This document shows, piece by piece, positions 27,666 to 39,301 of a DNA stretch of 64,000 nucleotides. How positions within the stretch are numbered: the first letter of the stretch is position 1; each line of letters starts with the position of its first letter. Made by a program: the position numbers and the translations under genes. The stretch lies in NCBI GenBank assembly GCA_026419785.1, contig JAODTK010005524.1:124001-188000 (forward strand), read 5' to 3'. The DNA is from Sclerodactyla briareus (lineage: Eukaryota; Echinodermata; Holothuroidea; Dendrochirotida; Sclerodactylidae). The notes beneath the pieces are model-generated. The model worked only from the letters and a program-made list of their open reading frames with translations, had not been told where the DNA came from and searched no databases.

Positions 27666-28639
27666 GAGAACTATCAATTAAAGAATAAAAAAATTAAAAT
27701 AAAATATGAAATATTATCCATATAGATCCATATCTCTTTCCTTCATGACAGAAAAATGAACACTTTAAATAAACTAAACTAATCTTTCATGCAGGGACAG
27801 ACTCCAAAAGTCATAATCATTTCGGTCCCTTCACCTCAATTCGCGTATAGAATGTGTATATTGTTATTGTATATATCGAATTGTATTGATTGTATTGTAC
27901 TTTATTTATATTAGTTCTTCAGTATATTCACTATCTAAAATTAGTTGTAAGAATGGCATAATTGTAAATGAAGGTGGAAATAACACTGAAACTTGGGAAT
28001 ACTTCTTCTTGCCCCAGGGTCATCACACTGAGTATGTCGTCATCACGTATTGTCGGCTACGATGATATATTGGCAGTCGAAACTGCCATCTCTGGTTCTA
28101 AGCGTCTAATCACCATACCACAGACAACGTTGGTTAGCTGGAATGAGGGACCACACAACAATTGCTTGCTCATCATCTCGTCACTAGGCAAATTGGGAAT
28201 TGATTGTGTGTTTTTTTTTTCTCGGAAGTGGGTGGTTTGCGTAATGGTCCGCAGCGCGGAATGAGCGCCCTCGCCTCAGTGTGTGGTGACTACGAAAACG
28301 TCGCGTATACAATCATCGGAGTGCTATTCTCAAATATTTTGTTTCGCAAGTACTGATGTTGATTTTGACTGCATTCGGAGATTTATGATAGTCCTGTATT
28401 GACGTACATAACAACATGCCTGACGTCACCACTCACATATAGTCCAGATGAGACAGTGGCCAATTGAATCGCTTTATTGTGCAGTGAAATGCGTCAACGA
28501 CAGTGCTTCACACAAAAGGGCCATAGTGGATCACTAAACACCCAATTTGATCGATAGGTTCTCCGTAGTGCTTCATGTTCCATGGATAGTATTAATAAAA
28601 TGAGTAATAGGCAGGCGAGGAGGCCAAAGAGGGTTTTCA

Positions 28640-29236
28640 TCACAGAACTTGCCCCTTGAACCTAGTGACATAGGGATGACCCTCCTGGACGACAGGTGCC
28701 ACATTATTGTGGTTTTTACTGCGGCCTGAGGAGTTATTTTATCAAATGACAATGATTGATTATTTCGCATTCTCTCATGTCATGTCGAATTCGGATCGCT
28801 GGCAAATTATAGACTGAAATAAACGTTTCAATGGTCAAAATCTGTTCAATTTCGACTTGAAAAACGACAGAATCAAAGTTTATATGAATCCGTTCAAAGT
28901 TTGAAAAGGGATCGTTGAAATTGTTGAAATATTTTCGTGTCGGCCGATGCTCGTATTTTACGTTTCCTGGGAAATTTTGTCTGAGAAAAATATGTATCCC
29001 ATACTATTTCCTACAGACATTTCAATGTGTAAGTATTAGCCTCTCCCCTCGTCCGCTGTTTAGAGTTACGCGTTCAAAAGTCCGTTCCCAGTACAATTGC
29101 AACCACTTCAAGGTCAAAATACCAACTGGTCCAAGGAGCTGCTCCCTTGGGGGGAAAAGAAGCGCTTGGATTGTTTATTGTCCGTGAAACCGGCCGATCG
29201 GCCCAGTTCACTTGTCACCCGGCAGGGGAGGATGGT
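28640..29236. other. ~595 bp segment present only in the left arm
   Basis: Left-arm sequence up to AGGAGGCCAAAGAGGG (28617-28632) pairs with right-arm 39957-39971, and left-arm GTTAGTGACGG (29237) pairs with 39941-39950. The intervening ~595 bases therefore have no partner in the right arm. I see no terminal repeats, poly-A tail or coding motif that would identify it as a known element. Confidence 0.7.
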
Positions 29237-29571
29237 GTTAGTGACGGAATGTATTGGCGGTATGTTATCATCCCGAGCAGTGGAATTAAACTTAGTGCTA
29301 TTATCTAGCATACATAGTTCGTTCAGTTTATCGGCATGTATAGGTATACACGAGCCTATAGCTGTAGCACTGAGGTCGGGCTGCGAGCCGTCGAATGTTT
29401 CCTAGGGGCAGATTATACCTTTGTCAGATTGTTGGGTAAGATGCATGATGTATACAGTTCTATACGAAAGTGCTTCTGATAAAAGGTTTTAAAAAGAGGG
29501 CGTTGTGTTTTGAGGGGTATGCATCAGAAACTTGGGGTACGGTCTTTTCGGGGTTTTAGCAAAAGATAGAA

Positions 29572-29572
<1 letters not shown>

Positions 29573-29602
<30 letters not shown>

Positions 29603-29650
29603 ATATATATTATATATATATATAATATATAGATATTATATATATATTAT

Positions 29651-29672
<22 letters not shown>
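29573..29672. repeat. (TA)n microsatellite
   Basis: About 100 bases of TA dinucleotides with small interruptions, just inside the spacer of the large inverted repeat. Confidence 0.95.
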
Positions 29673-29681
<9 letters not shown>

Positions 29682-29884
29682 AGGAGCCATGCTGTGTACA
29701 TGCAGTACGAACGCACGTTCGTCTGATCCTGGCGGGGTGATTATTAATCGCTGCGTTACTCTATTCTGATTTCGCCGGATTGGGGAAAGTGATCTGTTTT
29801 CTTATTGTCGCCAATAATTAGGGCTTTACAATTGGTGATGTTTCCATATGATCACCTCTACGAAGAGTAATATATGCGGTCATG

Positions 29885-30960
29885 ACAATATGCGTGTGTG
29901 TGGTGTGTGTGTGTGGTTGTGTGTGCATGTGTGTGACGCCAGCCTTGTGAAAACGATAACTCGTTCCCCCTTAGATAGAGTACATAAGCCATAATTGCTT
30001 TGAGGTCGGGTCGAAGGTCATCTTGGATCAAGAGGAGGTCAGTCTGAAGTCTTGTTAACACACGAATAAGTCCAGAATGCCTTGTTCGATCAGGTAGGAA
30101 TTTTGTATGCAGCTTTCTTATGGGGCGTACAGGAACCCTATTATTTTTGGTGTGAATTGAAAGTTAGATTTGGGGGGAGAAATGGGAAAATTGTAAAATT
30201 GATAATTAGGCAAACTTTAACTGGTTAACTCGAACACACCTCAAGCGAAGCTCTTCTTTGGTTGTATGGGTTCCCCTCATTGGTAAATCATCCCTATTGT
30301 GTCGGGGTCAGTCAAAGGTAATCTGCGTCAAGACGACGGTCAAAGGTCTGCCTGAAAATCTCGGAACCACGTTAAGTCCAGAAAAACCCTATTTTTGTGG
30401 TAGACTGGAGTCAGTTGAGGGAAAAAAACATGAGAAATTGTGATCAGTTGATATCTTGGCCAACTTTTAGCTTGTTAACACAAAACTCGATTTACCCCGA
30501 AAACATCGATGGATGAACTCATCTGATCTGTAAGTATGTGAGTTTCCATGCTGAGTACATGCATCCATTGTTTTTGCGGCACTGGGATAGATTATCCGAG
30601 GTCAGACAGGTAACGTCTGAATATCTAATGACATGACCTGGTAACACGATAAGTCCAGAATGGGTTGACAGGTCAAGCTGAATTTTGTAGGCAGCTTTCT
30701 CATGGGGGAGTACAGGCAACCCATGTTTTTTGTGTAGACCTGGGTCATTTTCGGGTAAAATTTGGAACTGTGGAACTTGATAGTTTGGCAAATTTTGTGT
30801 TCTTAACACGAAACTCAAACACCTAGTGGATGAAAACTTCCCTTTTGGTATGTGGTGTCCCATATTGAATACTGATCCCTATTGTTTTGGGGTCGGTCCA
30901 AGGTCATCCCCAGTCAAAAGGGTTAAAGCCTGGAAACTTCAAGTCTTTGATTTTTTTAAA
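29885..30960 (-). repeat. ~330 bp repeat array S3 (reverse orientation)
   Basis: About three units in the opposite orientation to S1: TGTTTTGGGGTCGGTCC-AAGGTCATC (30881), CATGGGGGAGTACAGG (30702), GATCAGGTAGGAATTTTG (30088) and TCCAGAATG. A GT microsatellite (29890-29935) opens the array. The array stops where non-LTR copy A' begins at about 30961. Confidence 0.75.
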
Positions 30961-30961
30961 G

Positions 30962-32826
30962 CCTCATGACCGTAGCGTAGTGTATATGGCAAGGTAGACT
31001 CGCTAAATTGAACGATTCCACAGGACGGAGTTTAGGGATCACCTGGTCTCCCACCCTGAGGTTCTTTATTTCTTGTTTTCATTTGTTTCTTCATTTGGCG
31101 TGGCATCCGCCTTTGAAACTAAGTCAATCCACTCAAGCATCTCATGTAATTTGCGATTCGTCCTTGTATTATGCATGGCCACCACAAACTCTTAGATTGG
31201 ACTACCCTGATGAATGACGCTCGTGGAATTATGGATGAAAAGAGCAAAAAACCTATATAGGAACTATTGAACGCATGCTATTCTTCGCCCTAGAATGTGC
31301 CCGTTTAGCCGTAACTATAGCTAGTACTGATATAATGTAGCTACACGCACTCCCGAATTTAACTATATTATCTGAATCACATGCGTATCAGACACGCGGG
31401 AATTTAATACTCTCCGTGGATACGTAACAACTGAACTCGTAGTCAACAATTACAGCACTGAAACCTTCCCGCGTCTAACCCATTCATTGTTTAAGTAGCT
31501 GAAACCGAAAGTGACAGTGTCAGGTATACAGGTAGGCCTACAACGAAGTTTGTGTACCTGTTCATTTACCTTCACTTAGTCCTTGACGTCGAAGTGACCT
31601 GAGAGCTATGCTAAATAGGTAGCCCGAGTTATCATTGTGTAAAATGTGAGTTACAGATGCTTTGCTATAACCAGTTGTCCACTAATATCCCGTTTCTAGG
31701 TTAAATACAGATAACGACTGTTCGTAAATGCGAAGTCTTCATGACAACTCATGAGTGTGAAATATTATCTCGAAGTTCTTCTCAGTTTCTCTCAAATATG
31801 GCAGTATTATATCCGCTAGGTATACTTGGTAATTCATTTGTTTTTACAAGCATATATACAATGGGAAGAAGTCTCCCAAAGCTGTACTAGCTGACAAAGC
31901 AGGAACTCCCTGTAAGTAGTGAAAAGAGAGTGGGAAAAGAATCATTACACACTTAGTGACATTAGATAGTCCCAGTACAACACATTCATATCGTAACATT
32001 ACCACAATGAATCAAAGTTGTATCAAGATAATCGATCTTTTGGCAACATGTTTCCAAGAATTTCACTTATCAGACTATTGCTAAATAATCTTTTGTTTAG
32101 TTTTAATTTTGTTTTGCCACGTGTGAGTGAACTCATACTTTGGCAGCACGACTTATAGGGCTTCACATTCTTACAGACGAATTAATTCATTAAGTCACGT
32201 GCATTGTCGGTTTGCCTAGTCATATCGTGGTACCTCTGCATTCTGGTAAAGTAATTATAAATGCATCAGGTAAAGTCCAGGTGGCTATGTCTTATAAGCG
32301 ACATTAAGTCGGATTATGTCTTCTAATTTAATAGTTTTTTAAGACTCTTAAAAGTTGCTAGTATGTTCTCGTGAACGACATGTGAGATATGTCGTATAGC
32401 CCCTTCTGTAGTACATATTAAGTGGCAGCCATCACAGGTACCGATAAGATAGACAGCAGTACGTTATCTGGGCGGCCGATTAGAGTTCTGGTAAAAAAAA
32501 AAACTTTGTCATCCGCGCGGAATGTTTGAATTGTTGATCATTCTAACTCTATGGTGTTTTTGTGCATGTTCCTTCTGGGTAAGCTTACTATCGAAAACAA
32601 CACCCAAAAATGCGTGTTTTACGTGTTTTTAGACATTATCACCCATAGTAATATCTTCATCCCTGCTTGGGTTTGTACAGCGATTGAAAGCATTATATTT
32701 GTCCTACCACAATATTGATAGACACTTATTCTCTTGCAACCAATCATTATAACGATCAGTTCAGTTTAGTTTTAGTGAAGGGTCAGGAAGGAACAGAAGA
32801 CTCTGAAGCCCAACATCCCAAAGTGG
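30962..32826 (-). mobile_element. Non-LTR retrotransposon, copy A' (5'-shortened)
   Basis: Collinear with 17446-19255. It shares the same terminal CTCATGACCGTAGCGTAGTG, then TTCATTGTTTA, GTGACA/GTGACG words, CTTATAAGCGACATTAAGTC, GTTCCTTCTGGGTAAGCTTA and finally GGGTCAGGAAGGA (about 32780). Only the RT thumb end is present (about 32560-32660). The RT core found in copy A (19255-20700) is missing. The shared 3' end and differing 5' extent are what target-primed insertion of a 5'-truncated copy would leave. Confidence 0.85.
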
Positions 32827-32879
32827 GATATTTGACCAGTCTTGATTATTTTTTCAAAATTGCTCCTTAAGTTGAACAT

Positions 32880-33480
32880 ACGTCTGACAGAACATAAAAT
32901 TTCATTTTCCCCCAAACCAACGCACTGTCTCTTGATAAGGAGCTCCACACTTTCAAGGTTTTCGACTATGACCTCTGGTGACCCTCTGGTGACCTAGATT
33001 ACCTCTGACCTGACCCCAAACAATAGGTTCATGTATCATCATGGGGACTACATGCATATACCAGTATAAGTTTCATCTCCAGTTGGAGTCCAAGTTATCG
33101 TGCTTACGACCAAATTGGCAAAAATTTTTCTATTTTTTCCTATTTTTTGGGTGGACAAAAATGCACCCCGACCTATTACCAAAAAACAATAGGGTCATGT
33201 CTTCCCCTTAAAAAAGTCATCACAAATTTTCAACTTGATCGACCACATTCCTGGACTATGGACATATTTACAAGGTGTTCATACTTTGATCTCTGGAGTG
33301 ACCTTCAATAACCCTGACCTGACCCAAAACAATAAGGTTCATACTCACATGGTGGTCACACTTACCAATTATGACCTTCATCCATCCATGGGTCGAGTTT
33401 ATCGTGTTTACAAGGTTGGCGTTACATACGTCACCACATACACACCTACATCCACCATCCATCCACACTGTCAGACTGCA
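32880..33480 (+). repeat. ~330 bp tandem repeat array S4
   Basis: About two units in the S1 orientation, with CTCTGACCTGACCCCAAACA (33003) and CCTGACCTGACCCAAAACAA (33311). The segment just before it (ACGTCTGACAGAACATAAAA) matches the sequence that opens S1 (ACGTCTGACAAATTCG at about 20719), so the junction with the array is also shared. The ORF at 33235-33606 lies across this array and is not a gene. Confidence 0.8.
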
Positions 33481-33499
33481 TTGATTCCCAACTTCGTCA

Positions 33500-34560
33500 G
33501 GAATGAAAATCAGAAGTGTGGCCAATGCTATCGAAAGAACGCAGAGGCTACCTGCACGCGGCCCACCGAACGAAAAAAAAGAGACAAAACAGACGATCGT
33601 CTATAACTAGACGGATTGTTTGTACGCATGCCTTACGATGTAATGGGTATGCAAGTTCATGCAGTCGAGCATGAAGGTGGGAGGGCGAGCTAGGAGGTGG
33701 GAAATTTTTCGGAACGTTCTATGTGCACATATCCCTTCCCGGGGTCTTACGATTGTCATTGACACATGTTTTAGCAGGGTGGTGGTTTCCCCCTTATCCT
33801 GTTCCTTCCTTATGTACCGCCATCCCAACAAACCCCCCCCCCCCCTGCCGGGGGAGCTCCCCCGTCCCCCCTAGGCCTGGTTTCAGCTGAAATTATTATT
33901 CAGGCCCAATGGTAAGCCTCAAATTTTACAACACCACTTGGAAATGACCAGTGTCATTACTACCCTCCCAACCCAGTAGTCGTGTAAAAAACATGAGTCA
34001 TTTTTTTTTTTTGGGATTTTTTTTTGTTTTTGGGGGGGGTTGGCAATTGTCTTTTTTTCGCCAGAGATGTTTTCCCCCACCCCTCATAAAAGGGAGGGAG
34101 GAGCTCCCTCCTTTTTCCCGTCAGATTATAACCCTTCAATTAGTATTATAGTTCCACAAGCTAACTGTGCGCATTACTGTAACTTACGCAGGTAAATCCA
34201 ACGGACTTCATGCATCACCTGAACTCCCAGGGTCATTGTTCACATTTCCGAGAGGAACTGTACGACAGGCGAGTTCCTGGCAACCTGCCCAGGCCATTGG
34301 AATGGCTGTCTGCCAATCTTTTAGTGGAGTGCCAGTATCCAGGTCAATGGAGTGTCTGGCAAGTGGATTATTGTGCAAGGCATTTGGTGCGATACGTTTT
34401 TCAGACAGTTAATTGCATATTGATATACTTATATATATATATAAGTATAGATATATATATATACTATATATATAGATATCAGATACTTGATCCTGCCATA
34501 ATTGGTTTGCCCTGGCAAGAGGCCCTAATGGCTTTGTGCCCTTTAAATTGAATATATATA
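33500..34560. other. No gene; G/C runs and a TA tract
   Basis: Holds a C run with an adjacent CCGGGGGAGCTCCCCCG palindrome (about 33834-33872), T and G runs near 33990-34040, a GGAGGGAGGAGCTCCCTCC palindrome (about 34091-34111), and an (AT)n tract at 34428-34483. No protein motif was recognised. The low-coordinate end of the Gypsy element is unclear here because no 3' LTR was found. Confidence 0.5.
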
Positions 34561-34599
34561 AAATCATTAGGTTAAAATGGATTTCTGCGAGTTTTTTGC

Positions 34600-35455
34600 C
34601 TCTCCTGTAGGCACCACTCCGTCCCTCTCATCCGACTTTTCTTGTAACCTATTGGCAAATTGGATTTTCATTTTGCGACATTCCACAATTCGCTGGAGAT
34701 GGGGATCTTACTATCTATTGGGGTTGAGCGCAAACACAACAAGGCTAGATCCAACTCTGTACCGGTTTCGTTTGCCTTGATGATTGATGTCTGACCACCT
34801 GGACTTGTCTCTCAATGAATCCATTCGATTGAGGATATCTATAACTTGACGTAAAGATCAAAGTTCCACTGTTCAGCAAACTCTCTGAACTTCTGACCAG
34901 CATATTGGGATCCATTATCCGATATAAACTTTTCTGGAACTCCATCCTCAGAAAATACCCCTTACAGAGGTCATAATAGTGTTACTTGTAGATTTACCCC
35001 TGGGTACCAACTTAACGATTGGAAAATTTGACTAATAATCTGCAATCAACCGGTAATCGTTCCGTTGGCATAAAAAAATCGGAGCGATAACTGCATGGCC
35101 TAGTTTTGGAAATTTCATCTGCCTAGAAGGTCTGCGGGGGAGAGCTAGCATGTTGCACTGACAGCTGTGACCTCTCCACCAGATCCTCTATTTCCATTGC
35201 CATAGCAAAAACACACGTTTTAGCACGCAATTGACACTTTGTTACTCCTTGATGATGATATCATTCTCAATGAAAGCTCATCTCTGATGACCAACCATTC
35301 TGGATAGCCTTTGGAACCTGGGGCGCGTTTCTGGCCACCAGTTAGGATTACATTGCCGTATTCACGCAAGTCAGGATCAGCGTCAGTTTCCTTTTCAACG
35401 AACAACCTTTCCGTTAAAATTGAAAACCTATTTTTGACTGGCTGGCCTGTCAACC
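34600..35455 (-). pseudogene. Gypsy integrase region
   Basis: Readable minus-strand blocks in order are EYGNVILTGGQKRAPGSKGY (about 35370-35310), WLVIRDELS (about 35300-35270, typical of the segment before the zinc-binding domain), DGVPEKFISDNGSQYAG (about 34945-34895) carrying the second catalytic Asp in DNGSQY, and YPQSNGFIERQVQ (about 34835-34800) carrying the catalytic Glu. A C-terminal tail follows, to about 34600. The first catalytic Asp region (35000-35100) is frame-broken. The HHCC zinc-finger region is not cleanly readable. Confidence 0.9.
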
Positions 35456-35456
35456 A

Positions 35457-35472
35457 AAAAAAAAAAAAAAAA

Positions 35473-35505
<33 letters not shown>

Positions 35506-35539
35506 AAAAAAAAAAAATAAAAAAAAAAAAAAAAAAAAA
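35457..35539. repeat. A-rich tract interrupting the Gypsy pol
   Basis: About 80 A residues with three interruptions, between the RNase H end (GRG at about 35545) and the integrase N-terminal segment. On the coding strand it reads as poly-T. Related elements have no such tract at this position, so it is an expansion, an insertion scar or an assembly artefact. Confidence 0.9.
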
Positions 35540-35544
35540 CCCAC

Positions 35545-36800
35545 GACCTTCGATCAAGGTATTCAACCTGGATAATGCATCTGCCAAAACCATTTCGTTC
35601 CCAGGTTTGTACTTGATTTGCAGTCGTACCTTCGAGAATTGCCTAGGAGAAATCCTTGTTATCTAGGTGGTGCTGCTCAAGATTCTTTAACTTGATCATT
35701 TCCAGTGTTTTCTGATCACTCCTTACATACATTCTTTACCAGACATGTGAAAGTTTTCACACGCGTACACCACAGCTAGCATTCCCCGCTCAATCTCGCA
35801 TAGCGCGCTCGTTTTCCGTCAGAGCTTTTGACGCCAAACATACAGGTTTGGAATCTTGGCAATATACGCCCCGATTCCATACAAGAAGCATCACCTCGAT
35901 TAACCACATCCTTTTAGAGTCAAAATAGGACAATGTAACTTGCTTACTTATTAGATCCTTGATCGGATTGAATGACCTATCATGAGTTGGTGACCATACA
36001 AACTCAGATTCCTTCTTTAGGAGTTTCCCGCAGCGGAGCAGTATGAACAGAGAGATTAGGAATAAATGGTCCATGGTAAGTGGCCCACACAAAAACTCCT
36101 GAAAGGCTCTTTTTGTCTGTTGGTGCCTTCAGATTCTCTATACTTTGGAGGACCTTCGGGGTCAGGCTGTACAGCCCTTCAAGTCGTACACAAGCCCGAA
36201 ACATTTCATTTGAGGTTCTCAATTTCACACTTGTCCTATTGAAGACGATCCCTTTTTGCTGAGGCTTCTTCATCAACCTATAAAGGATTCTCAATCATGC
36301 ATCCCGCACTGTTCCCATATACAGCGATGCCACTGAATCCCAACAGTACCAAGCATAACTCTAGGATTTTGGTCATTTCGATTGGAACACGTCCCTGACT
36401 CACCCAATCCACCGAAAGGTATCTTTGAATCTGTAGCGGCCAAATGTGCTATTTAAGGTAGTAAGAAAACTACTCCTCATCGAACAACAGACCAATACCC
36501 ATGCCTTGCATCTAATTTTGAGAATACGGTACTGCCAATGAGTTTTATGGTATCTCATCGACAGTTATGGTGATGATTACGTTTCATGGCTTTGTCAGGT
36601 CTTTGGGATCTAAACATACTCGCCAACTAACCATTAGGTCTTTTGTGCACACACTAAACGTGAGACCCAACTGTTGTTCTGTAACTTGTTTGATTACATC
36701 AGATTTACATTTCGGGTCAATTCCTTTTTAATGTCATCTTTGATTTGGATTGGGCACCTACGGTGGATTACACTGTTGGATATTAGGTATCAATAACGAT
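35545..36800 (-). pseudogene. Gypsy reverse transcriptase and RNase H
   Basis: Going down the minus strand, the RT start resembles PPRR-PIQIKDDIKKEL (about 36775-36715). TFGRYRFKR-like text lies at about 36450-36425, and TKILE (about 36370) and AVYG (about 36330) mark the region of the catalytic YVDD box, which is itself not intact. Next come the connector LKAPTDKKSLSG (about 36125) and FIPNLSVHTAPLRE (about 36060). RNase H blocks follow: FVWSPTHDRSFNPIKDLI (about 36000-35950), TLSYFDS (about 35925), SKPVCLASKALTENERAM (about 35845-35795) and KYKPGNEMVLADALSRL (about 35614-35565). Several frames are needed. Confidence 0.9.
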
Positions 36801-36999
36801 ATGCTATTCACCTCATTTGTTCAATTCCTTCAACCTATCAGGTACCGTGCTCTCATATCACGACAATCATTCACGCTGGTTTGGGCATAGCTAATACACC
36901 ATAATTCAGTGTCAAGGGGTGGGGGGGGGATTGACAACGGTAAATGAGGAATTTAGGCCTAGAATGGCTGGACCTTTCACATCAGCTACATAAACTCAC

Positions 37000-37210
37000 A
37001 TCAATTGCCACATCACGGAAATTGGCACTTGATATTTGCCAGATCCATAGTGCTGTGTAGGGGTGTCATTATATGCCATAACTACGACATCAGATGGTTG
37101 CATGAGTTTTCGATCAGTGTCACCTTCTTACCCCACGACTTTGTACTTTGACGAAAATTCTCAATCGAGACATTTCCCCTGCCCCTGTGTCAACTTTTAA
37201 CCCTTAGGGT
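37000..37210 (-). pseudogene. Gypsy aspartic protease fragment
   Basis: The minus strand reads LKVDTGAGEMSR (about 37201-37165), which contains the retropepsin active-site triad D-T-G-A followed by small residues. It lies between the zinc knuckle and the RT, where Gypsy elements carry protease. The remaining protease core is frame-broken. Confidence 0.75.
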
Positions 37211-37479
37211 TGCTGGCTTGTCTTAAAACAAAGCCCAATATTCCGAAGTTGGTACAGGCTTCATTATCCATCTTTTCCATTATTGTTGTAGAGTACACAG
37301 AATCAAATTCAACTCGCAATTGTCGACTAGTCCGATTTATCAGAAAACATTTCATTATTAAGCACTGTTGGCAGCTACTCTAGCACGAGTGGCATCTGCT
37401 CATGCTTTTTTGGGTTGACGATTTTTGGATTTGGAACCTACTCCTCTGATTGATGGTTATTAAGAGATCCCATCACGTT

Positions 37480-38230
37480 TACGCTGCCTACAAGCAACCT
37501 TCCAATGTCCTAATTTACCACAATAGTTTCACTCGTACCCTCGCAGGACATTGTTTCGTGTGGATAGCTTAGACCACCATTAAAAATACTTCTTGTTGAG
37601 TTCCCCTTTGCATGGCTACTAGACATTGCATTTGAATCCACGACATTGTAGGGTATTTAGGACATGCATGTGGCTTTAGTTGCCTCCGTAAGTACGAGCT
37701 ATATTCATGGCAGCATCTAGTTATGTATCATCTTTTGCCTAAGAGTCTTTTCTTGTACATGCTTTAGGTGTTTGCCACTCATGAGCTGCTTAATAGTCTC
37801 GAGGCGTTCTCATCTTGCTAATTTTACACTTTATCAGCCTGTATCCGACATCGAGTCATAAAATATCTACTGTTCCATTTGCAAATTGAGTATGTTTTTC
37901 GGACTTGAATCGCAACAAACGATCATTTGTTTTCGCTCAAAATGCTTCTCAAATAGCTCAAACATTTTGTTCAGGTCCTCCTCTGTTGGTTAGTTACTGA
38001 CCAGGTTTCTAGATATTTTATGGCTTGTTGCCCATCCACATAAAGACATACGTACCCTGTTTTCCTTTGGGACACTTAACAATGGGCCAGCAAACATTAA
38101 ATTGCAATACTCTTGAAGTTTTTGGAAGGTGTTGGAAGATCTGACGACTCCCATCAACTGATGGGGGTGTTACACCAGTAGACCTGTCATTCCTTTTAAC
38201 AATGATGTGATTTAGCGCTTATAGGGAATC
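37480..38230 (-). pseudogene. Gypsy gag region with CCHC knuckle
   Basis: A zinc knuckle is readable on the minus strand at about 37530-37482 as NYCGKLGHWKVACRQ. It gives C-x4-H-x4-C spacing, with the first cysteine lost to a TGA in place of a TGC/TGT codon. Upstream (37900-38160), fragments resembling gag capsid text of related elements can be read, such as AGPLLSVPKENRV. The start codon is not identifiable. Gag assignment beyond the knuckle rests mainly on position. Confidence 0.65.
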
Positions 38231-38239
38231 AAACTGCCT

Positions 38240-39289
38240 ATGCCGGACACCCATTACTAACATGTAACCACTAGGCTTAGCTTAACAATAATCGATATTG
38301 CACGTAATAGTGAACGATAGGATAGGGGTAACAATGGAAAATGTGGGTAATAATATTATAGGCAAATGTTTTGAACTCACCAGTAATTCAATCACTCACA
38401 TTGATGAAAAATGTTCACATGAATTAAATGATAAAAGGCTCCTCGAGTCCACCAGTCCATTCTGTGAAGCTTCCAGTTGAACCAGATCAGACCAGGCGCG
38501 TCTCGTCGCTAGCGGGCAATACTGAAGTTGGCGAACATCAACTTCGCAAAAAAACGTCACCAGTTAAACAGCACTTCAATCTTCCCAAATAACGGCGGTT
38601 TTGGACCGACGCCCTGCTGCGTGTACGTATGGCAATCGCCTTCGTCATCACTCGACCAGTCTCGACCACCATTCATGGGTTTTTTATACGGACTCACCCC
38701 GGAAAAAAAGTGTCAGCTCCACCGGCGTTGGTACTGACGGAATCCGGACCAGCTCGTCTGCTGTATCCTCAGCGCAAACATCGATGCGACCAGGTAATTG
38801 CTGCGTCACAGCCCGAGGTCCGCTTACATCAGTAGGAGAGAACACCATCCAGTCCCAGGATCGTTAGACCCTTGACGACGACACGACCAGACACCTGTAG
38901 TATCAATCAATCTTGCTCCAATCCCGGAGTAGATTAGGTCCTGGACGCAAATAGATTAGCGTCATTCCTCCGTAGTTATTACCAACGTATCACAGCAGAT
39001 CAGATGGATAATAGCATTGTGTCCCTGTTCTGTCTAAGGAATGGGGGTTGAACCTCGTGCTGATAGCTTTGTTAAAAATAACAGTACACAAGTATGACGT
39101 AAAGTATACAAAGTCAATCTCGGTGAAAATAACTGCCAACTTGGCTACATACGAAACTAAGATGCGACTGTTCTCGTCATTCTGTCTGCCCGTCCTCGGA
39201 ATATCGGAATAATTTCACAGCATGGTGAAATGCCACGTGTTAGTTCCATAGTTTCTCACCGTATAATATAGCAGAAAAATGTTCCTCTT
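38240..39289 (-). other. Gypsy 5' leader / unassigned
   Basis: This stretch lies between the putative primer binding site and the recognisable gag. It contains ORFs on both strands (38528-38867) with no recognised motif. Part may encode the gag N-terminus. At about 1 kb it is long for a leader. Confidence 0.4.
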
Positions 39290-39301
39290 CCGCTGCCACC
39301 A
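39290..39301 (-). other. Putative primer binding site (tRNA-Leu type)
   Basis: The minus strand reads TGGTGGCAGCGG, directly after ACA, a usual LTR end. The plus-strand text CCGCTGCCACCA equals the 3' acceptor end, including CCA, of metazoan tRNA-Leu (AAG-type), as I recall that sequence. Its position, upstream of gag in element orientation, is correct. Confidence 0.7.

Larger units (their letters stand above)
22570..29450 (+). repeat. Left arm of large inverted repeat
   Basis: This stretch is the imperfect reverse complement of about 39740-46830. Anchors were checked by eye. TGCGTAATGGTCCGCAGCG at 28238-28256 is the exact reverse complement of 40334-40352. GGTCCTTGGACCCCGTCAAG (about 23591) pairs with CTTGACGGGGCCCACGGACC (about 45712). 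The block with CTGTTTGTGTAGAAAGTCCT (about 22640) pairs with ACTTTCTACACAAACAG (about 46740). GTCAGATTGTT at 29422 pairs with AACAATCTGAC at 39749. Contents in order are unique flank, minisatellite, unidentified stretch, ~330 bp repeat array S2, flank, and an extra ~595 bp segment absent from the right arm. Confidence 0.9.

Noticed and set aside
33235-33606. 123-codon ORF
   Set aside because: It lies across the ~330 bp repeat array S4, with no protein motif and no equivalent frame in other units.
35220-35507. Phenylalanine-rich start of a minus-strand ORF
   Set aside because: The phenylalanines come from the A/T tract. Only the part below 35455 is integrase.
38528-38867. Three overlapping plus-strand ORFs
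   Set aside because: They fall in the Gypsy leader on the opposite strand, and no motif was recognised.
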